Positions 1-5,233 of a stretch of 5,732 nucleotides of DNA are shown one piece after another; position 1 is the first letter of the stretch; the number at the start of each line of letters is the position of its first letter. The DNA comes from Flavobacteriaceae bacterium (GTDB taxonomy: Bacteria; Bacteroidota; Bacteroidia; Flavobacteriales; Flavobacteriaceae). Location of the stretch: positions 1 through 5,732 of the forward strand of contig WFZY01000172.1 in the NCBI GenBank assembly GCA_015489265.1. The letters are read 5' to 3'. The position numbers and the translations under genes are program-made. The notes beneath the pieces are model-generated. The model was not told where the DNA came from. It was given only the letters and a program-made list of their open reading frames with translations, and did not search any database.

Positions 1-22
1 CACTTGGCACTTTCCACTAATA
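1..22. repeat. Modular heptamer repeat, copy R1 (window edge)
   Basis: The first 22 bases are identical to bases 117-138. They read as modules CACTTGG, CACTTTC and CACTAATA. The copy lies downstream of norD and may continue to the left of the window. The spacing between R1 and the matching part of R2 is 116 bp, so a longer tandem array is possible but cannot be seen. No coding function is apparent. Confidence 0.75.
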
Positions 23-56
23 TATTCTTTATTCTTCTAACAAATTCTCAACGCTC

Positions 57-89
57 AGACCTAACAGGTTGCCAAAACCTTTCAGGTCT
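57..89. repeat. Imperfect palindrome, 14-bp arms, downstream of norD
   Basis: The arms at 57-70 and 76-89 (AGACCTAACAGGTT and AACCTTTCAGGTCT) pair at 12 of 14 positions around a 5-base loop (GCCAA). It lies between repeat copies R1 and R2 and about 45 bp beyond the norD stop. It could fold in the norD transcript, but no T-run follows on the minus strand, so it is not a standard intrinsic terminator. From memory, AGACCTG/CAGGTCT-type palindromes recur between genes in many Bacteroidetes genomes, so a dispersed palindromic repeat is the favoured reading. It could still protect the 3' end of the nor transcript. Confidence 0.65.
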
Positions 90-94
90 ATTCA

Positions 95-138
95 CACTTG
101 GCACTTTATCGCTTTCCACTTGGCACTTTCCACTAATA
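95..138. repeat. Modular heptamer repeat, copy R2, overlapping the norD stop
   Basis: On the plus strand this reads as modules CACTTGG, CACTTTATCGCTTTC, CACTTGG, CACTTTC and CACTAATA. Bases 95-136 match 2058-2099 at 38 of 42 positions, with an uninterrupted 22-base identity at 102-123 and 2065-2086. Bases 117-138 equal bases 1-22. The norD stop codon (minus-strand TAG, 133-135) lies inside the last module, so the repeat begins within the final codons of norD. Confidence 0.75.
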
Positions 139-1917
139 CTTAATCTTCTCATACAATTTGACCAATGACTGCAACAATTCAACCGGTGTCGTTAATATTT
201 GGTAATGATTTTGCCCAAACATCTGCGGCAGGTAATATTTGGCTTCGGCTTCAATCGCTAAGGCATACGAATTGATTTTCCGGCTTTTCAATTCGCGTAG
301 CGCTTGCTTCACATCTTGAATGCCATATCTGCCTTCATAGCGATCGTAATCATTTGGTTTACCGTCAGAAATTAATATGACCCATTTGTTTTTGGTGTTG
401 CGCTGTTCGAGCAAACTGCCGGCATGTCGCAGCGCCGTCCCGATACGCGTATAACCTTGCGGCTGCGGAATGCCTATCTTGTATTTGGCACGTTGCCAAT
501 TTTCATCAAACGATTTCAAATTTAAAAACATACTGTAATTCCGCGTTTTAGAATAAAAAGCCCCAATGGCAAAATCGACTTGATATTCATTTAAGATCTC
601 GCCAAATAAAATACTGACTTGTTTTTCGACATCAATCACCCGGTTGTTTGCGGCATAACCGTCACTTGACAAGCTGATGTCCAACAACAGCAAAATGGAT
701 AAATCTTTTTCCAGTTTCCTTTTTGACAAATAGATTTTTTCGTCCGGTGTGCGTCGGGCATGCAGATCGACAAATCGGTCGGTAATGGCATCCAAGTCAA
801 AGTAGTCACCTTGGGTTTGCCGGCGTTGTTCTTGATACCGGTTATTGACATTTGCCAGCATCTTGCGCAAGCCGGTTAATATCGTGGCGTGTTCCTTGAG
901 TGTGTTTTTGTAATAAGCCGTATCGGTTTCTTTGGTTTTTTTAGGGAACAATTTACAAAAATTTGGTTTGTATGCTTTCTTTTGATAATCCCATTCGTCA
1001 TAAGTCAAATAGTAATCTGCCGCTGCCACCGACACACTTTCCGATACGGTAATATTTTCCATAAAGTCGGTTTGATAAACCGAATGTGTTTCTTCATCTA
1101 CCCGCACCGTCCGGCTCATTTTGAGTTCGTCTAAAGCATTTTGATGGATTTCCAATTCGTCATCCCCATCAAAATCTTTCCAAATACCACCTTTGTGTTC
1201 TTCGAGTGTTTCCACTTTTTCGTAGTAATTATGTACCACTTGGTCGGCTTGTTGTTTTTTATCTACCTGCAGGGTTTCCATTTCTTCAACCGCCTTGGCT
1301 TTTATGATGGTTTGTATCTCTTCATCAATGGCTTTTTTAACCTTTTGATTGATGTTTTTCAGTTTGTCAGATGTGTCATCTTCAGGTCTGTTTTGCATCC
1401 ATTTGCCATATATAAAACTTTCATCCGGTACTTTGTTTTCACCGGCTTTGTTATGATAATGCGCTTGTAACTTTTGATAAATTCTTTGCAAAACAGGAAA
1501 ATCCGAAAACAATTTCTCTAAAACCTGTGGTGCGGTTTCAAGGGCTTTTTGACGGGATTCTTGCAAATTTTTAGGATTGTCCCCGGGTTGCCAATTCAAA
1601 TTTAGTTGTCTTTGTACGGACAAATACAGTGTTCGGAACAAATAAAATTGCAAATTGTCTTGATAATTATCAAATTCTGCAAAAAACACCGGTAAAAAGA
1701 AATATTGATTTTTATAGCCGCCTTCACGTTCAGCCGGAACAATATCTATAGCGCTGCCTGTAATGGCTCGTGCGATAATCGTCAATTTTGACGATACATC
1801 TTCCAGTCGCACCGTATAATCGGCAGTTATCAAAGCTTGTTTTTGCTTTTGTTTAAAGCGGTCAGTCAGCTTAAAATAGCCCGAAAACATGCCTTGTAAA
1901 AGTTCGTCCCAACTCAT
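133..1917 (-). CDS. norD: Nitric oxide reductase accessory protein NorD (von Willebrand A domain)
   Basis: The product has 594 residues, close to the roughly 600 usual for NorD. It is predicted soluble and cytoplasmic, with no signal peptide or membrane helix. The N-terminal half is poorly conserved, and a charged, probably coiled-coil stretch lies at about 185-245. The C-terminal third is a von Willebrand A domain with a complete MIDAS metal site: DISLS at 413-417, the Thr of GYTRIGTALR at 490, and Asp518 in ILISDGKPNDYD. The following YEGRYG motif (527-532) is typical of NorD and separates it from CbbO and other VWA proteins. In this family NorD works with the AAA+ ATPase NorQ to activate NorB, by current models through insertion of the non-heme iron FeB. 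It is the last gene of the norCBQD set. The ATG at 1917 gives the MSWDELL start; no Shine-Dalgarno sequence precedes it. The stop codon lies inside a repeat element (95-138). The assignment is very secure from both sequence and context. Confidence 0.95.
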   Translation of the reverse strand: MSWDELLQGMFSGYFKLTDRFKQKQKQALITADYTVRLEDVSSKLTIIARAITGSAIDIVPAEREGGYKNQYFFLPVFFAEFDNYQDNLQFYLFRTLYLSVQRQLNLNWQPGDNPKNLQESRQKALETAPQVLEKLFSDFPVLQRIYQKLQAHYHNKAGENKVPDESFIYGKWMQNRPEDDTSDKLKNINQKVKKAIDEEIQTIIKAKAVEEMETLQVDKKQQADQVVHNYYEKVETLEEHKGGIWKDFDGDDELEIHQNALDELKMSRTVRVDEETHSVYQTDFMENITVSESVSVAAADYYLTYDEWDYQKKAYKPNFCKLFPKKTKETDTAYYKNTLKEHATILTGLRKMLANVNNRYQEQRRQTQGDYFDLDAITDRFVDLHARRTPDEKIYLSKRKLEKDLSILLLLDISLSSDGYAANNRVIDVEKQVSILFGEILNEYQVDFAIGAFYSKTRNYSMFLNLKSFDENWQRAKYKIGIPQPQGYTRIGTALRHAGSLLEQRNTKNKWVILISDGKPNDYDRYEGRYGIQDVKQALRELKSRKINSYALAIEAEAKYYLPQMFGQNHYQILTTPVELLQSLVKLYEKIKY

Positions 1918-2057
1918 TTGGTTATTTAGTTATTTGTTGATATGGCTAATCGTTTATTTGAGGAATTGAGAATTTGTTGAGCTTCATAAAATGATTATTT
2001 TTTCATTTCAAATTCCGGATACTGAACATTTCTTTTTATTATCCCTTATCCAATTCG

Positions 2058-2101
2058 CACTTTCCACTTTATCGCTTTCCACTTGGTACTTTCTACTAAA
2101 T
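2058..2101. repeat. Modular heptamer repeat, copy R3, overlapping the norQ stop
   Basis: Modules CACTTTC, CACTTTATCGCTTTC, CACTTGG, TACTTTC and TACTAA on the plus strand match R2 at 38 of 42 positions with a constant offset of 1963. The norQ stop (minus-strand TAG, 2096-2098) aligns exactly with the norD stop in R2. The rest of the 178-bp norQ-norD gap (1918-2057) is AT-rich. I find no gene, no convincing promoter and no terminator in it. Confidence 0.75.
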
Positions 2102-2869
2102 CAACAAATTTGCCAAATCTTTCAGTGCTTCAATAATTTCAGGTTCATCACTCAAAGGTTCTACAATGGCGACATGCACCGATAAGCGTTTGGGTAAGCC
2201 GCTTTTAATCAGTTTTGCCGCATCGACTAGCAAACGTGTTGAAACGGTTTCAGATAGCCCCAGTTCAGTCAAATTGCGAATTTTTCCGGCAATTTTGACC
2301 AGTTTTTTTGCCGTATCTTTTTCAATACCGGTTTCATTCATAACTATAACTTGTTCCATTTCAGCTTCCGGATAATCAAATCCGACAGCGATAAAACGCT
2401 GTTTGGTCGATGGTTTCAGTTCTTTATAACCACGTTGATAACCCGGGTTAAAAGATGCCACCAGCATAAAATCGGGGTGTGCTTTTAAGGTTTCGCCCAG
2501 TTTATCAATGTATAATTCCCGCCGGTGGTCAGTCAAAGGATGAATAGCGACTATGACATCGGGGTGTGCTTCGGCTATTTCGTCTAAATAAATGATATAT
2601 CCTTCACGCACGGCTTTTGTAAGCGGTCCGTCCAACCAGATGGTTTCCGCACCTTTGATGATATACCGCCCGATTAAATCCGTTGCCGAAGTTTCTTCGT
2701 GACAAGCAACAGTCAACAGTTTTTTATCGAGTTTGTGTGCCATATATTCTACAAACCTTGACTTGCCGGTTCCGGTCGGTCCTTTGAGTAATAAGGGCAA
2801 TTTGTTTTCAAAAGTTTTTTCAAAAACATCTATTTCGTTGGCTATGGGGTGATAATAAGGTGCTTGCAT
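2096..2869 (-). CDS. norQ: Nitric oxide reductase activation ATPase NorQ (MoxR/CbbQ-type AAA+)
   Basis: This 257-residue single-domain AAA+ ATPase of the CbbQ/NirQ/NorQ branch has a typical length. Walker A is GPTGTGKS at 30-37. Walker B is IIYLDEIAEA at 92-101, with catalytic Asp96 and Glu97. Sensor 1 is the Asn of ASFNPGY (Asn141). KPSTKQRF follows, with Arg158 as candidate arginine finger. GLSETVSTRLL (204-214) is the conserved C-terminal segment of the CbbQ group and carries a candidate sensor-2 arginine, Arg212. There is no membrane segment, so it is cytoplasmic. In the family, a NorQ ring bound to NorD is thought to use ATP hydrolysis to remodel NorB and allow FeB insertion. It follows norB by 90 bp, across a hairpin that may attenuate transcription. 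The ATG at 2869 sits in a GGAATTATG context; norB and norC share AATTATG. The stop codon lies within a repeat (2058-2101). Taken alone it could be any CbbQ/NirQ protein, but norB and norD as neighbours settle the role. Confidence 0.95.
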   Translation of the reverse strand: MQAPYYHPIANEIDVFEKTFENKLPLLLKGPTGTGKSRFVEYMAHKLDKKLLTVACHEETSATDLIGRYIIKGAETIWLDGPLTKAVREGYIIYLDEIAEAHPDVIVAIHPLTDHRRELYIDKLGETLKAHPDFMLVASFNPGYQRGYKELKPSTKQRFIAVGFDYPEAEMEQVIVMNETGIEKDTAKKLVKIAGKIRNLTELGLSETVSTRLLVDAAKLIKSGLPKRLSVHVAIVEPLSDEPEIIEALKDLANLLI

Positions 2870-2900
2870 AATTCCGTTGAAAGTTTTTATTTAAAATTTT

Positions 2901-2931
2901 AAAGAGATTGCCGCCTACCGACAATCTCTTT
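2901..2931 (-). terminator. Terminator-like hairpin between norB and norQ
   Basis: Perfect 10-bp arms (AAAGAGATTG at 2901-2910, CAATCTCTTT at 2922-2931) enclose an 11-base loop. On the minus strand the second arm is followed by an A/T tract (TTTAAAATTTTAAATAAAAA). The hairpin starts about 30 bp after the norB stop and ends about 30 bp before the norQ start. I read it as a partial terminator, or an mRNA-stabilising 3' end, that would give more norCB than norQD message. The stem has only three G-C pairs and the U-tract is interrupted, so read-through into norQ is likely. I see no clear separate norQ promoter after it. Confidence 0.65.
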
Positions 2932-2959
2932 TGAAATATATAAATGAAATTATTAGGAT

Positions 2960-4291
2960 TTAAGCTTCCAAAGCTTCGTCGGTTGGTAAACCGTATTTGA
3001 TGAAATCAATGATATATAGAATAATACCGGTAGATAAAATAGTTGCACCGATGATTAATACCCAGAAATGTGGTTTAATCTCATTTTGCACTTGACCGAA
3101 ATCATATCCGAGAATTCTTTCCAAATAAACTTGTGCCACACCGGCTGCTGCGAAAGCAGATACCATAGTAAATATACCGATATTAGACAACCAGAATGCC
3201 AAGCGGCCTCGTGCATGGTCATATAATTTTCGTCCGGTCAAATTGGGCATAGCATACACAATTATGGCTAAAACTATAGACGCATAAGCGCCCCAGAAAG
3301 CCAAGTGTCCGTGCATGGCGGTTACCAATGTACCGTGTGTATAAAGGTTGGTTTGCGGTAAGGTATGTGCCAGACCCAAAACACCGGCGCCTAAAAACGA
3401 AATAATGGCAGCGGCAAGTGTCCAGGTAATTGCCAATTTATTCGGATGTTTTTTCTCACCTTTGCGATACATATTCAATGCCCATAAGGTCATTGCTAAA
3501 AATGCTAATGGTTCCAATGATGAAAAGATACCACCGACAATGAGCCAAATTTTGTTAACGCCTATATAATAGTAGTGGTGTCCGGTTCCGAGAATACCGG
3601 ATAAAAACGTCAACCCGATAACGACATACAACCATTTTTCAATCACTTCGCGGTCCACACCGGTCAATTTAATCAATAGGAAAGCCAAAATACCACCCAT
3701 AATTAATTCCCAAACGCCTTCAACCCAAAGGTGAACTACCCACCAACGGAAGAATGAGTCCAGTACTTGACTGTCAAAGCTAATCATACCGGGCAGATAT
3801 AAAACGGCAGCACCGGCTAATCCGCCGTATAAGACCCAAACGGTAGTTGATTTTTTCTTACCTTTGAGTATGGTCATCAATAAAATAACCAAGAACAAAA
3901 TAACATCAATGGCAACCAGCCAATCAAGTTCCCGTGGTATTTCCAAGAATTTACGTCCTTCCCAAATATTAAAGTGATATCCGGCAAGCGCCGCTACACC
4001 TACTAAAGTTAGGGCAATTAGTTGTGCATAAGCCAGTTTAGGTTTCCAAAGTTCAGTTTCACTTTCTTCCGGAATGATATAATAAGCCGCTCCCATAAAG
4101 CCGGATAATAACCAAACCACCAACGTATTTAAGTGAACGGTATGAGCCGTATTAAAGGGAATCCATTGGTGTAAACCATCATAGCCCAAGCGGGCGAATC
4201 CCATGATAAAACCATAAGTCAATTGTATAGTCAGTAGTAGCATGGACAAAGCCCAAAACCAATAAGCTACTTTTTGTGTTTTATATTTCAT
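2960..4291 (-). CDS. norB: Nitric oxide reductase catalytic subunit NorB (cNOR large subunit)
   Basis: This integral inner-membrane protein of 443 residues belongs to the heme-copper oxidase superfamily and reduces two NO to N2O with electrons from NorC. About 12 hydrophobic helices span nearly the whole length. Compared from memory with the Pseudomonas aeruginosa enzyme, every metal ligand is present at a constant offset of 20: His53 and His329 for heme b, His327 for heme b3, His187, His238, His239 and Glu191 for FeB, and Glu260 near the active site. The motifs are RWWVVHLWVEGVWEL (182-196), GTGHH (235-239), SSLEPL (257-262) and MHGHL (326-330). There is no N-terminal quinol-oxidising extension as in qNOR, which agrees with the separate norC. 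The FeB His-Glu set and absence of the oxidase Tyr-His crosslink motif argue against a cytochrome oxidase. The start lies 13 bp after the norC stop, so the two are surely co-transcribed. The ATG is in a CAATTATG context without a Shine-Dalgarno sequence, as is common in Bacteroidetes. Confidence 0.98.
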   Translation of the reverse strand: MKYKTQKVAYWFWALSMLLLTIQLTYGFIMGFARLGYDGLHQWIPFNTAHTVHLNTLVVWLLSGFMGAAYYIIPEESETELWKPKLAYAQLIALTLVGVAALAGYHFNIWEGRKFLEIPRELDWLVAIDVILFLVILLMTILKGKKKSTTVWVLYGGLAGAAVLYLPGMISFDSQVLDSFFRWWVVHLWVEGVWELIMGGILAFLLIKLTGVDREVIEKWLYVVIGLTFLSGILGTGHHYYYIGVNKIWLIVGGIFSSLEPLAFLAMTLWALNMYRKGEKKHPNKLAITWTLAAAIISFLGAGVLGLAHTLPQTNLYTHGTLVTAMHGHLAFWGAYASIVLAIIVYAMPNLTGRKLYDHARGRLAFWLSNIGIFTMVSAFAAAGVAQVYLERILGYDFGQVQNEIKPHFWVLIIGATILSTGIILYIIDFIKYGLPTDEALEA

Positions 4292-4304
4292 AATTGTGAG
4301 ATTT

Positions 4305-4745
4305 TTAGTTATTAGATTTCATATGATCCACCGCCAAGGGCGATACTTTTTTATCGACATTTTCAAAGCCGTTCAATTTTAAATTGCCAATCCATTTGAA
4401 GAAAGCAATCATATCATTGGTATCTTGGTCGTTCATACCGTAAGCCACCATTTTACGTCCGTGTGGTTGCCATGGATTTTTGGTTTGCAAAACGCCACGC
4501 ACGTATGCTTCGCCGCGACGTTCGATCACATTGGTCAATTCAGGTGCATAATAAGCACCTTCACCCATTATTGTATGGCAGCCCATACAATTGTTTTTCT
4601 CCCAGATATGCTTTCCCCGGGCAACATCTTGGGGAAGCTTTGTTTGTACTTGTTGCAACGAATATATCGTTAAACCGATAAAAATAGCAAACGTTACAAA
4701 GGTTCCCACTAAAAAGAAAATTTTAGCTTGTTGTTTTGTTAACAT
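4305..4745 (-). CDS. norC: Nitric oxide reductase cytochrome c subunit NorC
   Basis: This 146-residue protein has an N-terminal uncleaved membrane anchor (about residues 9-30) and a periplasmic cytochrome c domain. The heme c site is CMGCH at 53-57, with His57 as one axial ligand. Met99 in HGRKM aligns, by the spacing I could count against P. aeruginosa NorC, with the known Met ligand; Met104 is a less likely alternative. The stretch GEGAYYAPELTNV (61-73) after the heme motif is a NorC hallmark, as is the FFKW segment near 115. NorC receives electrons from periplasmic donors and passes them to heme b of NorB. It is the first gene of the nor set, 13 bp ahead of norB, and upstream of it lie a candidate promoter and regulatory sites (4778-4848). 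Length and motifs are normal, with no sign of damage. Confidence 0.97.
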   Translation of the reverse strand: MLTKQQAKIFFLVGTFVTFAIFIGLTIYSLQQVQTKLPQDVARGKHIWEKNNCMGCHTIMGEGAYYAPELTNVIERRGEAYVRGVLQTKNPWQPHGRKMVAYGMNDQDTNDMIAFFKWIGNLKLNGFENVDKKVSPLAVDHMKSNN

Positions 4746-4777
4746 AATTGATAATTTTGGTTAATATTGAATTATTT

Positions 4778-4797
4778 AAAAGACTGTTTAGTCCTTT
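4778..4797. promoter_or_regulatory. Palindrome at the predicted norC transcription start
   Basis: AAAAGACT (4778-4785) and AGTCCTTT (4790-4797) form 8-bp arms with one G-T mismatch and a 4-base centre (GTTT). The palindrome lies directly downstream of the predicted norC -7 element, 33 bp before the start codon. It could bind a repressor or fold in the 5' leader. It does not match the NsrR or FNR consensus that I know. Confidence 0.4.
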
Positions 4798-4804
4798 AAT
4801 AATC

Positions 4805-4812
4805 CAAAAATA
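4805..4812 (-). promoter_or_regulatory. Candidate norC promoter -7 element (TATTTTTG)
   Basis: The minus strand reads TATTTTTG, a full match to the Bacteroidetes primary-sigma -7 consensus TAnnTTTG. It predicts a start near 4801 and a leader of about 56 bases before norC. No good -33 TTG is found at the usual distance (TTTT instead), which is consistent with a promoter that needs an activator. Such short AT-rich matches occur by chance, so the call rests mainly on its position. Confidence 0.45.
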
Positions 4813-4834
4813 ACTATTCTTATGTGGATATAAA

Positions 4835-4848
4835 ATGATAAGTGTCAG
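4835..4848 (-). promoter_or_regulatory. FNR/CRP-like activator site upstream of norC
   Basis: ATGATAAGTGTCAG contains the TGA-N6-TCA core of the FNR/CRP family (TGA at 4836-4838, TCA at 4845-4847). It matches 7 of the 10 fixed positions of the full FNR site TTGAT-N4-ATCAA. Its centre (4841.5) falls about 40-41 bp upstream of the start predicted from the -7 element, the classic class II activator position. A DNR/NnrR/HcpR-type NO- or oxygen-responsive regulator is the natural candidate, by analogy with nor operons elsewhere. The regulator gene is not in the window. Confidence 0.4.
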
Positions 4849-4912
4849 GAAATTATGAAAAAACAGATTTTAGTTTTTCTATTCAGAGGCGAATATTTTA
4901 TTGAGCATAACT

Positions 4913-4964
4913 TCTCATATGTGAGATTTCTCTATCGACCGGAGTTGGTATCGAAATGACAGAC
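4913..4964. repeat. Dispersed-repeat-like segment between norC and the small ORF
   Basis: It begins with a near-perfect 14-bp palindrome TCTCATATGTGAGA (4913-4926, one G-T pair). Then come GAGATTTCTC (4923-4932), a TATCGA direct repeat (4933-4938 and 4949-4954) around CCGG, and TCGAAATGACAGACT (4951-4965). The combination GAGATTTCTC, CGACCGG and TCGAAATGACA is what I remember of a family of non-coding repeats scattered between genes in flavobacteria. That family membership is recalled, not searched. No coding potential is evident. Confidence 0.45.
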
Positions 4965-4994
4965 TATTTCATTGCAACAGTCTATTTCTTCAAT

Positions 4995-5162
4995 TCAATC
5001 TTTAGACATGTCATAAATCAGAAAGATTAAAGTCAGTAAAAAGGCAGCAATAGTCAGATATAGCACATAATTCATATAGGACCAACCGACAAAATCGCCA
5101 ATGGAAGCGATTAGTCCTAATTGCAGTGTTGCTGCTAAAGCAAATTTTACTTTTTTAGTCAT
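4995..5162 (-). CDS. Hypothetical small membrane protein, 55 aa, two predicted helices
   Basis: The ORF runs from ATG at 5162 to TGA at 4995. Hydrophobic stretches lie at about residues 6-22 (FALAATLQLGLIASI) and 32-50 (YVLYLTIAAFLLTLIFLIY). They are joined by a short aromatic loop (GDFVGWSYMN). The N-terminus is basic (MTKKVK) and the tail is short and charged (DMSKD), as expected for a two-pass membrane peptide with both ends in the cytoplasm. I do not recognise the family. It is not NorE, NnrS or CcoS/FixS by any motif I can see. A full-consensus promoter (5191-5221) lies 29 bp upstream. Together with the two clean helices and lack of rare codons, this argues for a real gene. It points the same way as norC but is separated from it by 249 bp that hold norC's own candidate promoter, so shared function with NO reductase is unproven. 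Confidence 0.6.
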   Translation of the reverse strand: MTKKVKFALAATLQLGLIASIGDFVGWSYMNYVLYLTIAAFLLTLIFLIYDMSKD

Positions 5163-5165
5163 ATA

Positions 5166-5182
5166 TTTAACAAGGTGTTAAA
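5166..5182. promoter_or_regulatory. Perfect palindrome in the leader of the small membrane ORF
   Basis: TTTAACA-AGG-TGTTAAA has perfect 7-bp arms and a 3-base centre. It lies 4 bp upstream of the ORF's start codon and just past the predicted start of transcription. That is a typical place for a repressor operator or a small leader hairpin that could hide the start codon. The regulator is unknown. Confidence 0.4.
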
Positions 5183-5184
5183 AA

Positions 5185-5215
5185 TTAGCACAAATATACA
5201 TAATTCGTATCTTTA
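5185..5215 (+). promoter_or_regulatory. Weak candidate tilS promoter
   Basis: TATCTTTA at 5208-5215 matches the TAnnTTTG -7 consensus except for the last base. TTAG at 5185-5188 is a 3-of-4 match to the TTTG -33 element, with 19 bp between them. The start codon of tilS follows 18 bp later. It overlaps the divergent promoter of the small ORF, so the two could compete for RNA polymerase. Confidence 0.3.
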
Positions 5216-5221
5216 CCACAA
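5191..5221 (-). promoter_or_regulatory. Promoter of the small membrane ORF (Bacteroidetes -33/-7 type)
   Basis: On the minus strand TTG (5221-5219) is followed after 20 bp by TATATTTG (5198-5191), an exact match to TAnnTTTG. The spacing is within the usual range for this phylum. Transcription would start near 5187, about 25 bases before the ATG at 5162. This is the best-formed promoter in the window. Confidence 0.55.
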
Positions 5222-5233
5222 TTTTTGATCAAA

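Noticed and set aside
1..138. CRISPR array from recurring CACTTGG-type units
   Set aside because: Units are 7-15 bp and contiguous, without spacers of uniform length, and no cas gene is present.
636..851. Minus-strand 71-codon ORF inside norD
   Set aside because: It is an out-of-frame shadow of the norD VWA region with no recognisable motif.
889..1470. Two plus-strand ORFs (889-1134 and 1141-1470) rich in Phe, Ile and Val, looking like membrane proteins
   Set aside because: They lie wholly antisense to norD. The hydrophobic look follows from the complement of Lys/Glu-rich codons, and norD has clear domain evidence.
39..1978. 13-bp inverted match AACAAATTCTCAA (39-51) and its complement at 1966-1978 flanking norD
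   Set aside because: It is short and AT-rich, with no extension on either side and no transposase. Chance is a reasonable explanation for a pair of this length.
1991..2375. Plus-strand ORFs across the norQ 3' end (1991-2185 and 2166-2375)
   Set aside because: They are antisense to norQ, have no promoter or motif, and the first reads through the repeat element.
3348..3569. Plus-strand 73-codon ORF inside norB
   Set aside because: It is antisense to the most conserved part of norB, including the His-His and Glu260 motifs.
4425..4681. Two overlapping plus-strand ORFs opposite norC
   Set aside because: Both are antisense to the heme-binding region of norC and show no independent coding sign.
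4961..4990. AGACTATTTC (4961-4970) and AGTCTATTTC (4979-4988) as target-site duplication or terminator
   Set aside because: They differ by one base and lie 18 bp apart, with no element between them. The AGACT/AGTCT stem is only 5 bp and no T-run follows it.
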